Below are positions 17,817 through 27,321 of a stretch of 33,770 nucleotides of DNA, piece by piece. The stretch spans positions 1 through 33,770 of the forward strand of contig JANWLO010000004.1 in the NCBI GenBank assembly GCA_025450815.1, written 5' to 3'. The notes beneath the pieces were generated by a model. It searched no databases, was not told where the DNA came from, and saw only the letters and a list, made by a program, of their open reading frames with translations. Position 1 is the stretch's first letter; every line of letters begins with the position of its first letter. Source of the stretch: Gemmatimonadaceae bacterium. Lineage in GTDB: Bacteria; Gemmatimonadota; Gemmatimonadetes; Gemmatimonadales; Gemmatimonadaceae. A program made the translations under genes and the position numbers.

Positions 17817-18476
17817 ATGCTGGAATCCGAGCTCTTCGCACTACTCGAGCAGACCGCCGATGCGGCCTACACCGTCACCGACGACGGTGAGATCCGTTCG
17901 TGGAACCGGGCGGCCGAGCGCCTCCTCGGGTACTCCGCGAGCGAGATGGTGGGTCGTTACGTGGACGACGCGCTCGAGGCACGCGATTCACTCGACACTC
18001 CCGTGCTCGCGGGCGGCGCCGACTCGAGGGTCCGGAAATGCGACGACACTGACTGCTCGCCACCGAACTTCGATCTCCATGTGCGCACGCGGAGCGGCGC
18101 GCGGCTCTGGGTGAGCGTGTCCACGATCGTGCACCACAATCGCCGATCCGGACGCCGGCTGTTCATCCGCCTCGCGCACGACATCGATCAGAGCCGGCGC
18201 AACGAGGAGCTGCTTGGCCGCCTTCTGGAAGTGACGAGACAGCATGTCACGTTGCAGAACTCGACGCACCATGCGCCGGTAGATTCGCTCTCGGACCAGG
18301 AGGGCCGGATCCTCAAGCTACTCGCGACGGGAATCAGCTCGGCGACGATCGCGCGCAATCTCGGGATCTCCGCGCAGACGCTCCGCAATCACGTGCACCA
18401 CATAAACCGCAAGCTTCGCACTCATACGCGGCTCGAAGCGGTGACGCACGCGCAGCGGCGCGGGCTCATCGCGTAG
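17817..18476 (+). CDS. PAS domain - LuxR-type HTH transcriptional regulator
   Basis: MLESELFALLEQTADAAYTVTDDGEIRSWNRAAERLLGYSASEMVG (PAS); LSDQEGRILKLLATGISSATIARNLGISAQTLRNHVHHINRKL (LuxR HTH); starts 12 nt after the pqqE stop. Confidence 0.88.
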   Translation: MLESELFALLEQTADAAYTVTDDGEIRSWNRAAERLLGYSASEMVGRYVDDALEARDSLDTPVLAGGADSRVRKCDDTDCSPPNFDLHVRTRSGARLWVSVSTIVHHNRRSGRRLFIRLAHDIDQSRRNEELLGRLLEVTRQHVTLQNSTHHAPVDSLSDQEGRILKLLATGISSATIARNLGISAQTLRNHVHHINRKLRTHTRLEAVTHAQRRGLIA

Positions 18477-18479
18477 CCC

Positions 18480-20432
18480 TCACGCTCGCTCGAGAACCTC
18501 GCGCACCTTCTCCGCCATATCGTATGGCAGGAAGGGCTTCTGCAGAAAATCGACCTTGGCGTTGGCGAGGCTGCGAAGCATCACGTCGTCGTCGTGATAC
18601 CCCGACATGAAGAGCACGCGAACCGTTGGCCAGATGCCCCGAATGCGCTCGGCCATCGCACGCGCGTTCATCCCCGGCATAACGACATCGGTGATGACCA
18701 GATGAATCGGGCGCGCGGAGGACTCAGCGACCTTGATCGCCTCCTCGCCGTCGGGCGCCTCGAGAACGCGATATCCCTTCTGCTGCAGGATTCTCCGCAC
18801 GAGCTCGCGGAGCGACGGTTGATCCTCTACTACCAGGATCGTCTCGGAGCCGGTCGAGCTTCTCGGCGCGGCCTGCTGCACATCGACCCTTCCCGTGGTC
18901 GAAACCTGCGGAAAATAGATCGTGAAGCTCGTGCCTTTGCCCGGCGTGCTCGCGAGGTGCAGCTCTCCGCCCGACTGTTTGACAATTCCGTGAACGGTGG
19001 ACAAACCGAGTCCGGTGCCGTGCCCGAGTGGCTTGGTCGTGAAGAACGGCTCGAAGATCCGGTTGCGCGTTGCCTTGTCCATGCCGACGCCCGTGTCGCT
19101 GACGGTGAGTCGCTCGCACGTACCAGTGGCAATGCCAGCGACCCAGTCGCTCGACTTCGTGTGCTGCTGCACCGTCTGCGTGGCGATCGTGATGCAGCCT
19201 CCGTCCGGCATTGCATCGCGAGCGTTCACGGTGAGGTTGATGATCACCTGTTCGATCTGCCCGGGATCGGCGAGCACCCAGCCACCGTTCTCCGCGAGAT
19301 CGAGCACGAGCTCGATGTTGTCGCCGATGAGGCGGCTCAGCATGCTCTCGACCGTGCGAATGACGGTGCGCAGCTCGATGGGGCGGGGTTGGAGCACCTG
19401 GCGCCGCCCAAAGGCGAGGAGCTGCTTCGTGAGCGCGGCAGCGGAGGTCGCAGCGCGCTTGATCTCGCAGATGTCCGCGTGCGCCGGCGATGACGGATCG
19501 AGGCCATCGAGGGCGAGATCGCTGTTGCCCTGAATGACGGTGAGCAGATTGTTGAAGTCGTGCGCGATGCCGCCGGCGAGCTGCCCAATGCCTTCCATCT
19601 TCTGCGCCTGGCGCAGCTCGAGCTCGAGCTGAGTGCGCTCGGTGATGTCGCGTACGAGGCCGCTCATGTGCGCGCTGCCGCTGGCATCATCGAGCACGAT
19701 GGTGCCTCCGTTGACAACGAGCCGCACGGTGCCGTCGGGGTGGATGACCCGAAACTCCTCTTCGAAGCGTGGGGAGAGTCCATCCGCGCACGCTTCCCAC
19801 GCCGCGCGAACGCGCGGCTGGTCGGCGGGGTCGATGCCGTTCCACCAGACGGCCGCGTCCTGATAGAACTCCTCTGCGGTGCGTCCCCAGATGAGCTCGA
19901 CCGCCGGACTCACGTAGAGCACGCGTTCCGGCTTCAGTCCAACGAACCAGAAGCCATCGCGGCTGTGCTGCGCGAGAAGACGAAACCGCTCTTCGCTCGC
20001 GCGCAGCTCCGCCTCGGCGCGCCGGCGCTTGCGCTGCTCGTCCGCCGCGATGATGGCGCGCCGTACGGCGTTGGGCAGGCGCTCCAGTCGCTGCTTGAGC
20101 AGGTAGTCGGTGGCGCCCAGATGCAGGCACTTCACCGCCTCCTCCTCGCCGAGCGATCCGGAGATGACGATCACGGGCACGTCGGGCTGCGATGCGCGAG
20201 CTGCGCTCAACGCGGAGATGCCGTCGTAGTCCGGCAAGTTGAAGTCGCAGAGGATGACGTGATACGTCGCGTCGTTCAACGCGGTCTCGAACCCTTTGCG
20301 ATTGCTCACTCGCGTGATCACGCTCTTCAGCCCCGCAACCTCGAGGCGATCGTGAATCAACTCCGCATCCTTGGCGTTGTCCTCGAGATGCAGCAGACGC
20401 ACGGGAGTCGTGTCTCCGGGAACTCGGGTCAT
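18480..20432 (-). CDS. Hybrid histidine kinase: receiver-PAS-HisKA-HATPase-receiver
   Basis: N-term [20 protein letters not shown] box [22 protein letters not shown]-terminal receiver [14 protein letters not shown]...[11 protein letters not shown]. Confidence 0.93.
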   Translation of the reverse strand: MTRVPGDTTPVRLLHLEDNAKDAELIHDRLEVAGLKSVITRVSNRKGFETALNDATYHVILCDFNLPDYDGISALSAARASQPDVPVIVISGSLGEEEAVKCLHLGATDYLLKQRLERLPNAVRRAIIAADEQRKRRRAEAELRASEERFRLLAQHSRDGFWFVGLKPERVLYVSPAVELIWGRTAEEFYQDAAVWWNGIDPADQPRVRAAWEACADGLSPRFEEEFRVIHPDGTVRLVVNGGTIVLDDASGSAHMSGLVRDITERTQLELELRQAQKMEGIGQLAGGIAHDFNNLLTVIQGNSDLALDGLDPSSPAHADICEIKRAATSAAALTKQLLAFGRRQVLQPRPIELRTVIRTVESMLSRLIGDNIELVLDLAENGGWVLADPGQIEQVIINLTVNARDAMPDGGCITIATQTVQQHTKSSDWVAGIATGTCERLTVSDTGVGMDKATRNRIFEPFFTTKPLGHGTGLGLSTVHGIVKQSGGELHLASTPGKGTSFTIYFPQVSTTGRVDVQQAAPRSSTGSETILVVEDQPSLRELVRRILQQKGYRVLEAPDGEEAIKVAESSARPIHLVITDVVMPGMNARAMAERIRGIWPTVRVLFMSGYHDDDVMLRSLANAKVDFLQKPFLPYDMAEKVREVLERA

Positions 20433-21574
20433 GATGCGGGCGCGGGGCGAAGCGTGAAGTAGATCGTAGCTCCCTCATCGACGACCCCCTCGGCCCACGT
20501 TCTTCCGCCGTGGCGCTCGATGATGCGACGCGTGGTCGCGAGGCCGATCCCGGTGCCTTCGAACTCCTCGGCGTTGTGCAGGCGACGAAAGACGCCGAAC
20601 AGCTTGTGCGAGTAGCGCATGTCGAAGCCGGCGCCGTTGTCGCGTACGAAAAAGATGCTCCGTCCGTCCTCGACACCCGCGACGCCGATCTCCACCTTCG
20701 CAAGTTCGCGTCCCTTCGTGTACTTGATTGCGTTGTCGATGAGGTTGGCAAATACCTGGCGGAGCATCGCGAAGTCGCCGATTACGCGCGGCAGCGGCCC
20801 GATCTTCCACTCGATCTTTCGAGTGTTCGTCGCCAGTTGAAAGCCTCGCAACGCCTCATCGACCACCGCGCTGAGATCAACCGGCGCTTCGTGCATCTCC
20901 TCGGCACTCATGCGCGAGAAGGCGAGCAAGTCGTCGATCAGCTGCCCCATTTCGACGCTAGCCGAGCTGATGGTCTTTAGGTAGCGCTCCGCGTTTTCCG
21001 GCAGAATTCCCTCCGTGGCGCGCCGCAGCATGCCGACGTAGCCCTCGATGTGCCGGAGCGGCGCGCGCAGATCGTGCGACACGGAATAGGAGAAAGCCTC
21101 CAGCTCCTTGTTCACTGCTACGAGCTGCGCGGTACGCTCGGCGACGCGATGCTCGAGATCGCGATTGAGCGTTCTGATCTCCTCCTCCGTACGCTTGCGC
21201 TCCATGGCGTAGCGGATGGCGCGCTTGAGGAGGAAGCTGTTGATGCGCCCCTTCACAAGGTAGTCCTGGGCGCCGCACGACACGGCTTCCGACGCAAGTT
21301 GCTCGTCGTCCGCGCCACTGAAGATCACGATGGGTAGCCCCGGGACGCGATCGTTGATGCGATGGAACGTGTCCATCCCCTGGCTGTCGGGAAGACCGAG
21401 ATCGAGCAGGAGCACTTCGATCGGATCGCGGTCGAGGCTCTCGAGCAGCTCGTCGACGCGCGTGGAAAGCGTGAGACGAAACTGCGTGACCGGCGGCTCG
21501 CGCAGCATCTCCTGGATGAGGCGCGCGTCGCCCGGGTTGTCCTCGACCAATCCGATACGCAGCATCGTCGCCAC
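20429..21574 (-). CDS. Receiver-histidine kinase protein
   Basis: N-term receiver RIGLVEDNPGDARLIQEML, LLLDLGLPDSQG; H box FSYSVSHDLRAPLRHIEGYVGML; HATPase. Confidence 0.93.
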   Translation of the reverse strand: MATMLRIGLVEDNPGDARLIQEMLREPPVTQFRLTLSTRVDELLESLDRDPIEVLLLDLGLPDSQGMDTFHRINDRVPGLPIVIFSGADDEQLASEAVSCGAQDYLVKGRINSFLLKRAIRYAMERKRTEEEIRTLNRDLEHRVAERTAQLVAVNKELEAFSYSVSHDLRAPLRHIEGYVGMLRRATEGILPENAERYLKTISSASVEMGQLIDDLLAFSRMSAEEMHEAPVDLSAVVDEALRGFQLATNTRKIEWKIGPLPRVIGDFAMLRQVFANLIDNAIKYTKGRELAKVEIGVAGVEDGRSIFFVRDNGAGFDMRYSHKLFGVFRRLHNAEEFEGTGIGLATTRRIIERHGGRTWAEGVVDEGATIYFTLRPAPAS

Positions 21575-21577
21575 TCA

Positions 21578-22024
21578 TTACCTCGGCGGGAGCTTGACGA
21601 TCGTGAACCAGAAGCTCTCGATCGCCTTGACGACGGTGATGAACTGCTCGATCGCGAGCGGCTTCGTGACGTAGCAGTTCGCGTGCAACGAATACGATTT
21701 CACGATGTCCTCTTCCGCCTTGGAGGTGGTGAGGATGACCACCGGAATTCGTTTCAGATCCTCGTCCTCCTTGATCTCCCGAAGCACCTCGCGGCCGTCC
21801 TTCCGCGGCAGATTCAGGTCGAGCATGATCAGGTCAGGGCGCGGTGCCTTGGCATGCTCGCCCTGGCGGCGCAGAAAGGCGAGCGCCCGGACGCCGTCCT
21901 CGGCGACGTGCAGATTGTTGAGCAGCTTGCACTCGCGCAGCCCCTCGCGGGCAAGGCGCACGTCGCCCGCGTTGTCTTCCACGAGCAGAATTTCGACTGG
22001 ACGCCCCATCGTTGACTCGCTCAT
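21578..22024 (-). CDS. Single-domain response regulator (Rcp1-like)
   Basis: MSESTMGRPVEILLVEDNAGDVRLAREGL...LIMLDLNLPRKDGREVLREIK...VVILTTSKAEEDIVKSY; start at 22024 overlaps the upstream stop as ATGA. Confidence 0.92.
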   Translation of the reverse strand: MSESTMGRPVEILLVEDNAGDVRLAREGLRECKLLNNLHVAEDGVRALAFLRRQGEHAKAPRPDLIMLDLNLPRKDGREVLREIKEDEDLKRIPVVILTTSKAEEDIVKSYSLHANCYVTKPLAIEQFITVVKAIESFWFTIVKLPPR

Positions 22025-23829
22025 GCTGTTCCGGAGTGATCCCGTTTGGGGATGGTGAAGAAGAATGTCGATCCCTCGTGAGGCTTCGACTCGACCCAGA
22101 TCTTTCCGCCGTGACGCTCGACGATGCGCTTGCACAGCGCGAGGCCGATCCCCGTTCCCGGGTAGTCTCCCTTGGTGTGAAGTCGCTGGAAAATGACGAA
22201 GATGCGCTCGAAGTACTCTGCCTCGATTCCGATCCCGTCGTCGTGTACGGAGAACTCCCAGCTCGATTCGCTTTCGACCGCCTGCACGCGCACGTGCGGG
22301 CCGGTGCCGTTGCGAAATTTGATTGCGTTTCCGATGAGATTCTGCATGACTTGGCCGATCTGCCCCGCATCGGCGACGATCTGCGGCATCTGTCCACTCG
22401 TCAGAATGGCACCGGCTTCCTCCATCGCAACGCCGAGGTTGGCGCGAACCGTTCCCAGAATCTCGCCGACGTCGGTGAGCGCGAGTGGCCGGCCGCGCGT
22501 GCTGACGCGAGAAAAGTCGAGGAGGTCGTTGATCAGCCTCTGCATGCGGCTGGCACCGTCCACGGCGTAGCCAATGAACTCGCGCGCGTCGTCGTCCAGC
22601 TTGTCGGAGTAGCGACGCTCGAGAAGCTGCGTGTAGCTGGAGACCATGCGCAGCGGCTCCTGCAGATCGTGCGACGCGACGTACGCGAACAGTTCCAGCT
22701 CCTTGTTGCTCCGCTCGAGCTCTACGACCAGCCCCTTCATCCGCTCCTCGGCGCGCTTCCGTTCGGTGATGTCCCAGAACACACCGGTCATGCGCGACAA
22801 TTGACCGGTGGTGCCCGGAAGGACCTTGCCGCGCGCGGAGAGGTCGCGAATCGTTCCGTCCGGCCAGCGCACCCGGAAAATGCTCTCGTACGCTTCGCTC
22901 GTCGCCCCCGCACGCTCCATCTCCGCGCGAACGCGCCCCCGATCATCGTGGTGCGCGAGTGCGAGGAAGGAGTCGTACGTGCCGGCGAACGCGCCGGGCT
23001 GTACGCCGAATAGCGGATACGTGAATTCGTCCCAGCTCATGCGACTGTTCGTGATGTCCCAAACCCAGGTACCCACCCCCGATGCCTTGAGCGCGAGATT
23101 CAGCCGCTCGTGGCTTTCGCGGATCGCCCGGTCCTGTTCCTCGATCTGGCCGAGCATGTGGTTGAAAGCGTCGGTGAGCAGCCCGAGCTCATCCTCACCG
23201 ATCTTCGCGGCGCGCACCGAATAGTCGCCCCGCTGCGAGATCGCCTTCGCCGTTTCCGCCATCGCCAGGATCGGCCGCGAGATATGACCCTGCAGCGCCG
23301 CCGCAAGCAGATAGGCAACGACTAGCGAGACGAGCATCACGAGCGCGGCAAGTGCCGTATAGCGTGTGAGCCTGTCGTACATCGCCGACTTGTTCGACTC
23401 GAGGAGGAGCGTGCCCAGCCGGTTGTTGTCTCCCTGGACCACCGGCATGTAGCCGAGGAGACGCGACCCCTCCGAGCGGAAGCCATCGTGTTCTGGCACA
23501 CGCGGGAACGAGTCGGCGGGAAACGCAGCGGGATATCTCGCGAACAGCTTTCCATCGGAGTCGTACAGCGCGGCCGCGATGATCTGCGGCCGGGCCTTGA
23601 GCGCGGACAGCACCTCGGTCGCATCGCTCTCATTGTCGAATGCCAGCGAGGCGGTACTGTTGGTTGCGATGACGTCGCCGAGCGTGGACAGACCCTGAAA
23701 AGCCTTCTCCTTGAAGGTCGTGAGCTCGTAGGTGAAGAACGCCGCGCACGTCAGCAGCAGCACCACGCTGCTGGTGAGCATGAGTATCACCATCAACTTC
23801 CGCTTGATCGGCGTATCTCGAAATGCCAT
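22021..23829 (-). CDS. Membrane histidine kinase with CHASE8-like periplasmic domain, HAMP, PAS, HisKA/HATPase
   Basis: TTFKEKAFQGLSTLGDVIATNSTASLAFDNESDATEVLSALKARPQIIAAALYDSDGKLFARYP resembles the YfiN/TpbB sensor domain; HAMP; PAS; H box FAYVASHDLQEPLRMVSSYTQLLERRY. Confidence 0.9.
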   Translation of the reverse strand: MAFRDTPIKRKLMVILMLTSSVVLLLTCAAFFTYELTTFKEKAFQGLSTLGDVIATNSTASLAFDNESDATEVLSALKARPQIIAAALYDSDGKLFARYPAAFPADSFPRVPEHDGFRSEGSRLLGYMPVVQGDNNRLGTLLLESNKSAMYDRLTRYTALAALVMLVSLVVAYLLAAALQGHISRPILAMAETAKAISQRGDYSVRAAKIGEDELGLLTDAFNHMLGQIEEQDRAIRESHERLNLALKASGVGTWVWDITNSRMSWDEFTYPLFGVQPGAFAGTYDSFLALAHHDDRGRVRAEMERAGATSEAYESIFRVRWPDGTIRDLSARGKVLPGTTGQLSRMTGVFWDITERKRAEERMKGLVVELERSNKELELFAYVASHDLQEPLRMVSSYTQLLERRYSDKLDDDAREFIGYAVDGASRMQRLINDLLDFSRVSTRGRPLALTDVGEILGTVRANLGVAMEEAGAILTSGQMPQIVADAGQIGQVMQNLIGNAIKFRNGTGPHVRVQAVESESSWEFSVHDDGIGIEAEYFERIFVIFQRLHTKGDYPGTGIGLALCKRIVERHGGKIWVESKPHEGSTFFFTIPKRDHSGTA

Positions 23830-23832
23830 GGC

Positions 23833-24426
23833 TCAGTCGTCTCTACTGGCGACGATCTCCGCGGACCGCAGCAGCTTCGAGCTGATCGTGAGGCTCGACG
23901 CCCTTGCGGCATCCACGTTGATCTTCAGGCGAATCTTTCCATTCTCGGTGGCGAGCTGAATCATCCCCCCGCGCGCAGCAAATGCGTCGGCATCGCTCAC
24001 CGTGAGCACGTCGTTTCCCTTCACCTGGGAAAGTACCTTCTGCAGATTCTTGTCCTGGGACCGGCTGATGAAAAGGACCTGGCACGCAGCGATATCCTCC
24101 GGCCGGCGAAAGCGTCGGACCGTCAGCCGCCGGCTGTTCACCAGCTCGCCCCGCACGATGTCGTCGAGGTATGGACCGAACGGGTCGTCTCCCAGCACAC
24201 CGATCACGAGTGAGGCCGTATCCTCCGGAAATGCGGCGGGCGGCCAGTCGACGAACTGCGTGAAGTTGAAGAGGAACGCGGCCTTCACCTGATATTCGCG
24301 TGACGGAGCGGACTGGCCGTACGCGTTCGGGCTGTCGGTGAGCAACAGTCCGAAGGCGACGCAGAACAGTGTGCGCACCGCGCGCGCGATGCGGGGCGCT
24401 CGCGAGCGACGCCCTAGAAACGCCAC
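23833..24426 (-). CDS. YfiR family (DUF4154) periplasmic protein
   Basis: signal peptide; SREYQVKAAFLFNFTQFVDWPPAAF..., LVIGVLGDDPFG, CQVLFISRSQ, GGMIQLATENGKIRLKINVDAARASSLTISSKLLRSAEI. Confidence 0.92.
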   Translation of the reverse strand: MAFLGRRSRAPRIARAVRTLFCVAFGLLLTDSPNAYGQSAPSREYQVKAAFLFNFTQFVDWPPAAFPEDTASLVIGVLGDDPFGPYLDDIVRGELVNSRRLTVRRFRRPEDIAACQVLFISRSQDKNLQKVLSQVKGNDVLTVSDADAFAARGGMIQLATENGKIRLKINVDAARASSLTISSKLLRSAEIVASRDD

Positions 24427-26465
24427 GAAACCTTGCCATACACGGCGCGAAGGATCTCAACACGCGTCGGGTCCGGCACGCCGAACTCGGGGTGATGCTT
24501 GTGCAGCAGATTTTGTCCGGCAACCGAGAGTTCCAGCTGCCGTGTTGCGTGCCATCCGAGCCGCAAATTCATGTCCGTGTACTTCGGCACGATCGCAAGC
24601 ACGCCGCCGTTGTTCGTGTAGATCTTGTCCACGGAGCGAAGGCCAGCGTCGAAGTCGACGTTCCGTGGCAGATCGAACGACGAGTTGAGCGAGAACTGCC
24701 GCTCGGGATCGGCGGTCTCGTTGAGAGCATGATTGATGTCGACCTCGCCCGGCTTGACGTGCAGACTCTCCTTGAGCACGTCGAAGCCTGCTCGCAGCCG
24801 CCACCAGGCAAGCGGCTGGTACGTCGCGCTCAACTCGATGCCGTGTGTCTCGCCCTCGAGATTGTTCGCGAAGAAAAACGGAATGATCGTGGCAGGTGTG
24901 AAGCTCGCGCTGCGCAGATCGCTGTAGTCATTATAGAAGGTGGAGACCGAGGCCGAAATTCTGGAAGTGAGCGCTGCGCGGTATCCGAGCTCGTAAGCGA
25001 TTAGCGTTTCCGACTCGAAATCACTGCTGCCTTCCAGAAGAATCGGAAACTGCGTGGGCTCTTTGAGGTCGCGATCTACGCGTGACGGCGTACGAACGGC
25101 GCGAGAGACTGCCGCCCACACCATGTGCTTCTGCGACATACTCCATCGGAGACGCGCCGTGGGCTCCGCTTCGAATCCCGTGTAGTCGTTGTGCTCGAGC
25201 TTCGTACCGAGCGTCAGCAACACCTTCTGCGCGAGCGCAATCTCGTCCTGCACGAAGCCGCTCACGAGACTGTGATCGAGATGCGCCGGGAAGAAGCCGA
25301 GCGGACGCGAGTTGGTGACGATGTCATGCGTGAATCGATAGCCGAGTCCCCACACGATGCGATTGCGCTGGCCGAAGGCGAGGCGATGCTCGAAGTCCAC
25401 ATCGTAGGTATCGAGCCGGTCCTTCAGGGTTCCACCAGGCGAGAACTGGCTGGCAGGCTCGGGATTCGACAGCTGAGTGTGATCGTAATACAGCTGCAGA
25501 CTCATGTCCGACGTGGGAGAAATCGCGTGCGACCAGCGGCTCGAGAGATTGCCCCCACTCGCCGTGGTCGTTCCTCCCGTAAACACGTTCTCATTGCCGC
25601 CGTATCCGTCAGCCGACACCATCAATGAGTCGCGCGCTGACGTCTGTGCGTCGAGGCGGAATCCGCCCTGCCCCATTCGCCACGAGTCGGTGGCATCGTC
25701 CCCGTTGGGGTAGACCTCGTTGTCGCGATCGAAGTACTTGCCGTACGCACGGTACGTCGCTTGGCCACCAAGGGCGCCGCCGTAGCGCACGCCCGCGAAG
25801 TCATTCAGTGACGTGCCGCCGCCAGCTTCGGCGTACGCACCCTGCGTCTCCCCGGAGCTTCGGGTGATGATGTTGATAACGCCGTTCACGGCGTTCGCGC
25901 CCCACACGGCGCCGCCCGGGCCGCTGATGACTTCGATCCGGTCTATGTCTTCGAGGAGCACGTCCTGAATGTCCCAGAACACGCCGGAGAAGAGCGGCGT
26001 GTAAACACTCCGGCCGTCGATGAGAACGAGCAGCTTGTTCGCGGTGGTGCTGTTGAATCCGCGTGCGGTTATCGCCCACTGATGCGAGCCCACTTGCGCG
26101 ACCTGCAGGTTGGGCGCGAGACGCAGCGCTTCGGGGATGTTCGTCGCGCCGGAGCGTCGAATCTCATCCCGCGTGATGACCTGAATCGCCGAGGCGGCTT
26201 GGGAGAGCTTCTCGGCTTTCCTGGATACGGAGGTGACCTCGATGTCCATCAGCTGCTCGACGCTCAATCGTTTGAGCACGCTCGGCGGCGGGATGGTGTC
26301 GGCGGCCTGCGCGAGCGCGCTCGGAGCGAGTAGCGCGAGACACGAAACAACACACAGTATCGCGATACGCTGCGCATTCCATGTGATGACGTGATCGATT
26401 GAGTGGTGCGACCTCCCTTCGGCGCGCGCGGGAGCAAAATCGGACTGCCCGGATGCCAACATCAA
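24414..26465 (-). CDS. TonB-dependent outer-membrane receptor
   Basis: 683 aa; plug domain IQVITRDEIRRSGATNIPEALRLAPNLQVAQVGSHQWAITARGFNSTTANKLLVLIDGRSVYTPLFSGVFWDIQDVLLEDIDRIEVISGPGGAVWGANAVNGVINIITR; barrel ends in KVSWRF. Confidence 0.93.
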   Translation of the reverse strand: MMLASGQSDFAPARAEGRSHHSIDHVITWNAQRIAILCVVSCLALLAPSALAQAADTIPPPSVLKRLSVEQLMDIEVTSVSRKAEKLSQAASAIQVITRDEIRRSGATNIPEALRLAPNLQVAQVGSHQWAITARGFNSTTANKLLVLIDGRSVYTPLFSGVFWDIQDVLLEDIDRIEVISGPGGAVWGANAVNGVINIITRSSGETQGAYAEAGGGTSLNDFAGVRYGGALGGQATYRAYGKYFDRDNEVYPNGDDATDSWRMGQGGFRLDAQTSARDSLMVSADGYGGNENVFTGGTTTASGGNLSSRWSHAISPTSDMSLQLYYDHTQLSNPEPASQFSPGGTLKDRLDTYDVDFEHRLAFGQRNRIVWGLGYRFTHDIVTNSRPLGFFPAHLDHSLVSGFVQDEIALAQKVLLTLGTKLEHNDYTGFEAEPTARLRWSMSQKHMVWAAVSRAVRTPSRVDRDLKEPTQFPILLEGSSDFESETLIAYELGYRAALTSRISASVSTFYNDYSDLRSASFTPATIIPFFFANNLEGETHGIELSATYQPLAWWRLRAGFDVLKESLHVKPGEVDINHALNETADPERQFSLNSSFDLPRNVDFDAGLRSVDKIYTNNGGVLAIVPKYTDMNLRLGWHATRQLELSVAGQNLLHKHHPEFGVPDPTRVEILRAVYGKVSWRF

Positions 26466-26561
26466 TCCTTGAGTTCACAGGGCGAACCCCGATACATCGC
26501 GTAGCACTGACGGTAACCGCGAGCACACGATGGCGGCAATGCTCAATGACGAGATTGCACA

Positions 26562-26575
26562 TGAGAATCTTCTCA
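26562..26575. promoter_or_regulatory. Palindromic operator candidate TGAGAA-TC-TTCTCA upstream of TonB receptor operon
   Basis: Perfect 6-2-6 inverted repeat; near-copy TGAGAA-TT-TTCTAA at 26661-26674. Confidence 0.45.
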
Positions 26576-26660
26576 CGAAAAGCACGCGAGACTCGGCTAG
26601 CTGATTGGAGACGAGGCGGCCACGGCGCTGCAACGTCGACGGTAGCGCGTCAGCCGTTCA

Positions 26661-26674
26661 TGAGAATTTTCTAA
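26661..26674. promoter_or_regulatory. Second, imperfect copy of the TGAGAA-N2-TTCTCA palindrome
   Basis: TGAGAATTTTCTAA; embedded in a 13/14 direct repeat (catgagaatYttct) with 26560-26573, 99 bp apart. Confidence 0.4.
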
Positions 26675-26696
26675 TTCTGCGCGGGGCCGCGAGGAA

Positions 26697-27059
26697 CTAT
26701 GGCGCCACTTCGTCTGCGTAGTACTCGTCTATGCAGGCCGTGATGATGCGATTGAGCAGCTCATCCGGTCCGGCGGCTCGCGGACGGGGGCGCTCCTCAT
26801 GCAGCGACGACCATCCCTGCTTGATCGCGATCACGAGCTGCTCCGCGCGCACGTCGTGGCGGCGCGCATCGGCGCACAGGGTCCGGAGTGCATCGCGAAC
26901 ATCACCACCGCTGTGCGCACGTTCGTCCGAGCGCGTGACTTCGGCGCGGACCATCCGCAAAAAGAGCTCGCGCAGCGCCGAGATCGTGCTGTCGGGAATG
27001 GTGCTGCGGAGATTCGGCGGCCGATCGGAGTGTGTTCGTTCGTCGTGATGAGTTTCCAA
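26697..27059 (-). CDS. Hypothetical protein (120 aa)
   Basis: METHHDERTHSD...STISALRELFLRMVRAEVTRSDERAHSGGDVRDALRTLCADARRHDVRAEQLVIAIKQGWSSL; amphipathic, natural-looking composition. Confidence 0.6.
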   Translation of the reverse strand: METHHDERTHSDRPPNLRSTIPDSTISALRELFLRMVRAEVTRSDERAHSGGDVRDALRTLCADARRHDVRAEQLVIAIKQGWSSLHEERPRPRAAGPDELLNRIITACIDEYYADEVAP

Positions 27060-27321
27060 GATACACCACTCCGCTCCGTAGCGATAATGCCGCGCGGAGA
27101 AATGCGGTCACCGGCGATCAGCGGCTTCAGGGAAAGAGTTATCGGACTGCTCATGATCCCGCAAGCGACTCGCGCGCATATGGCAGCGAAGCTTCGGAGC
27201 AGCCACCGTCGCAGAGGCGGCGAGGCGCTTCACCCCGCGCGCGCAGCCATCGGCCGCGAACTCGGTGCGCGGATGGCGCGCGACAGGTACGCTCCAAGTC
27301 ACCGCCCTGATGGAGTGAGCC

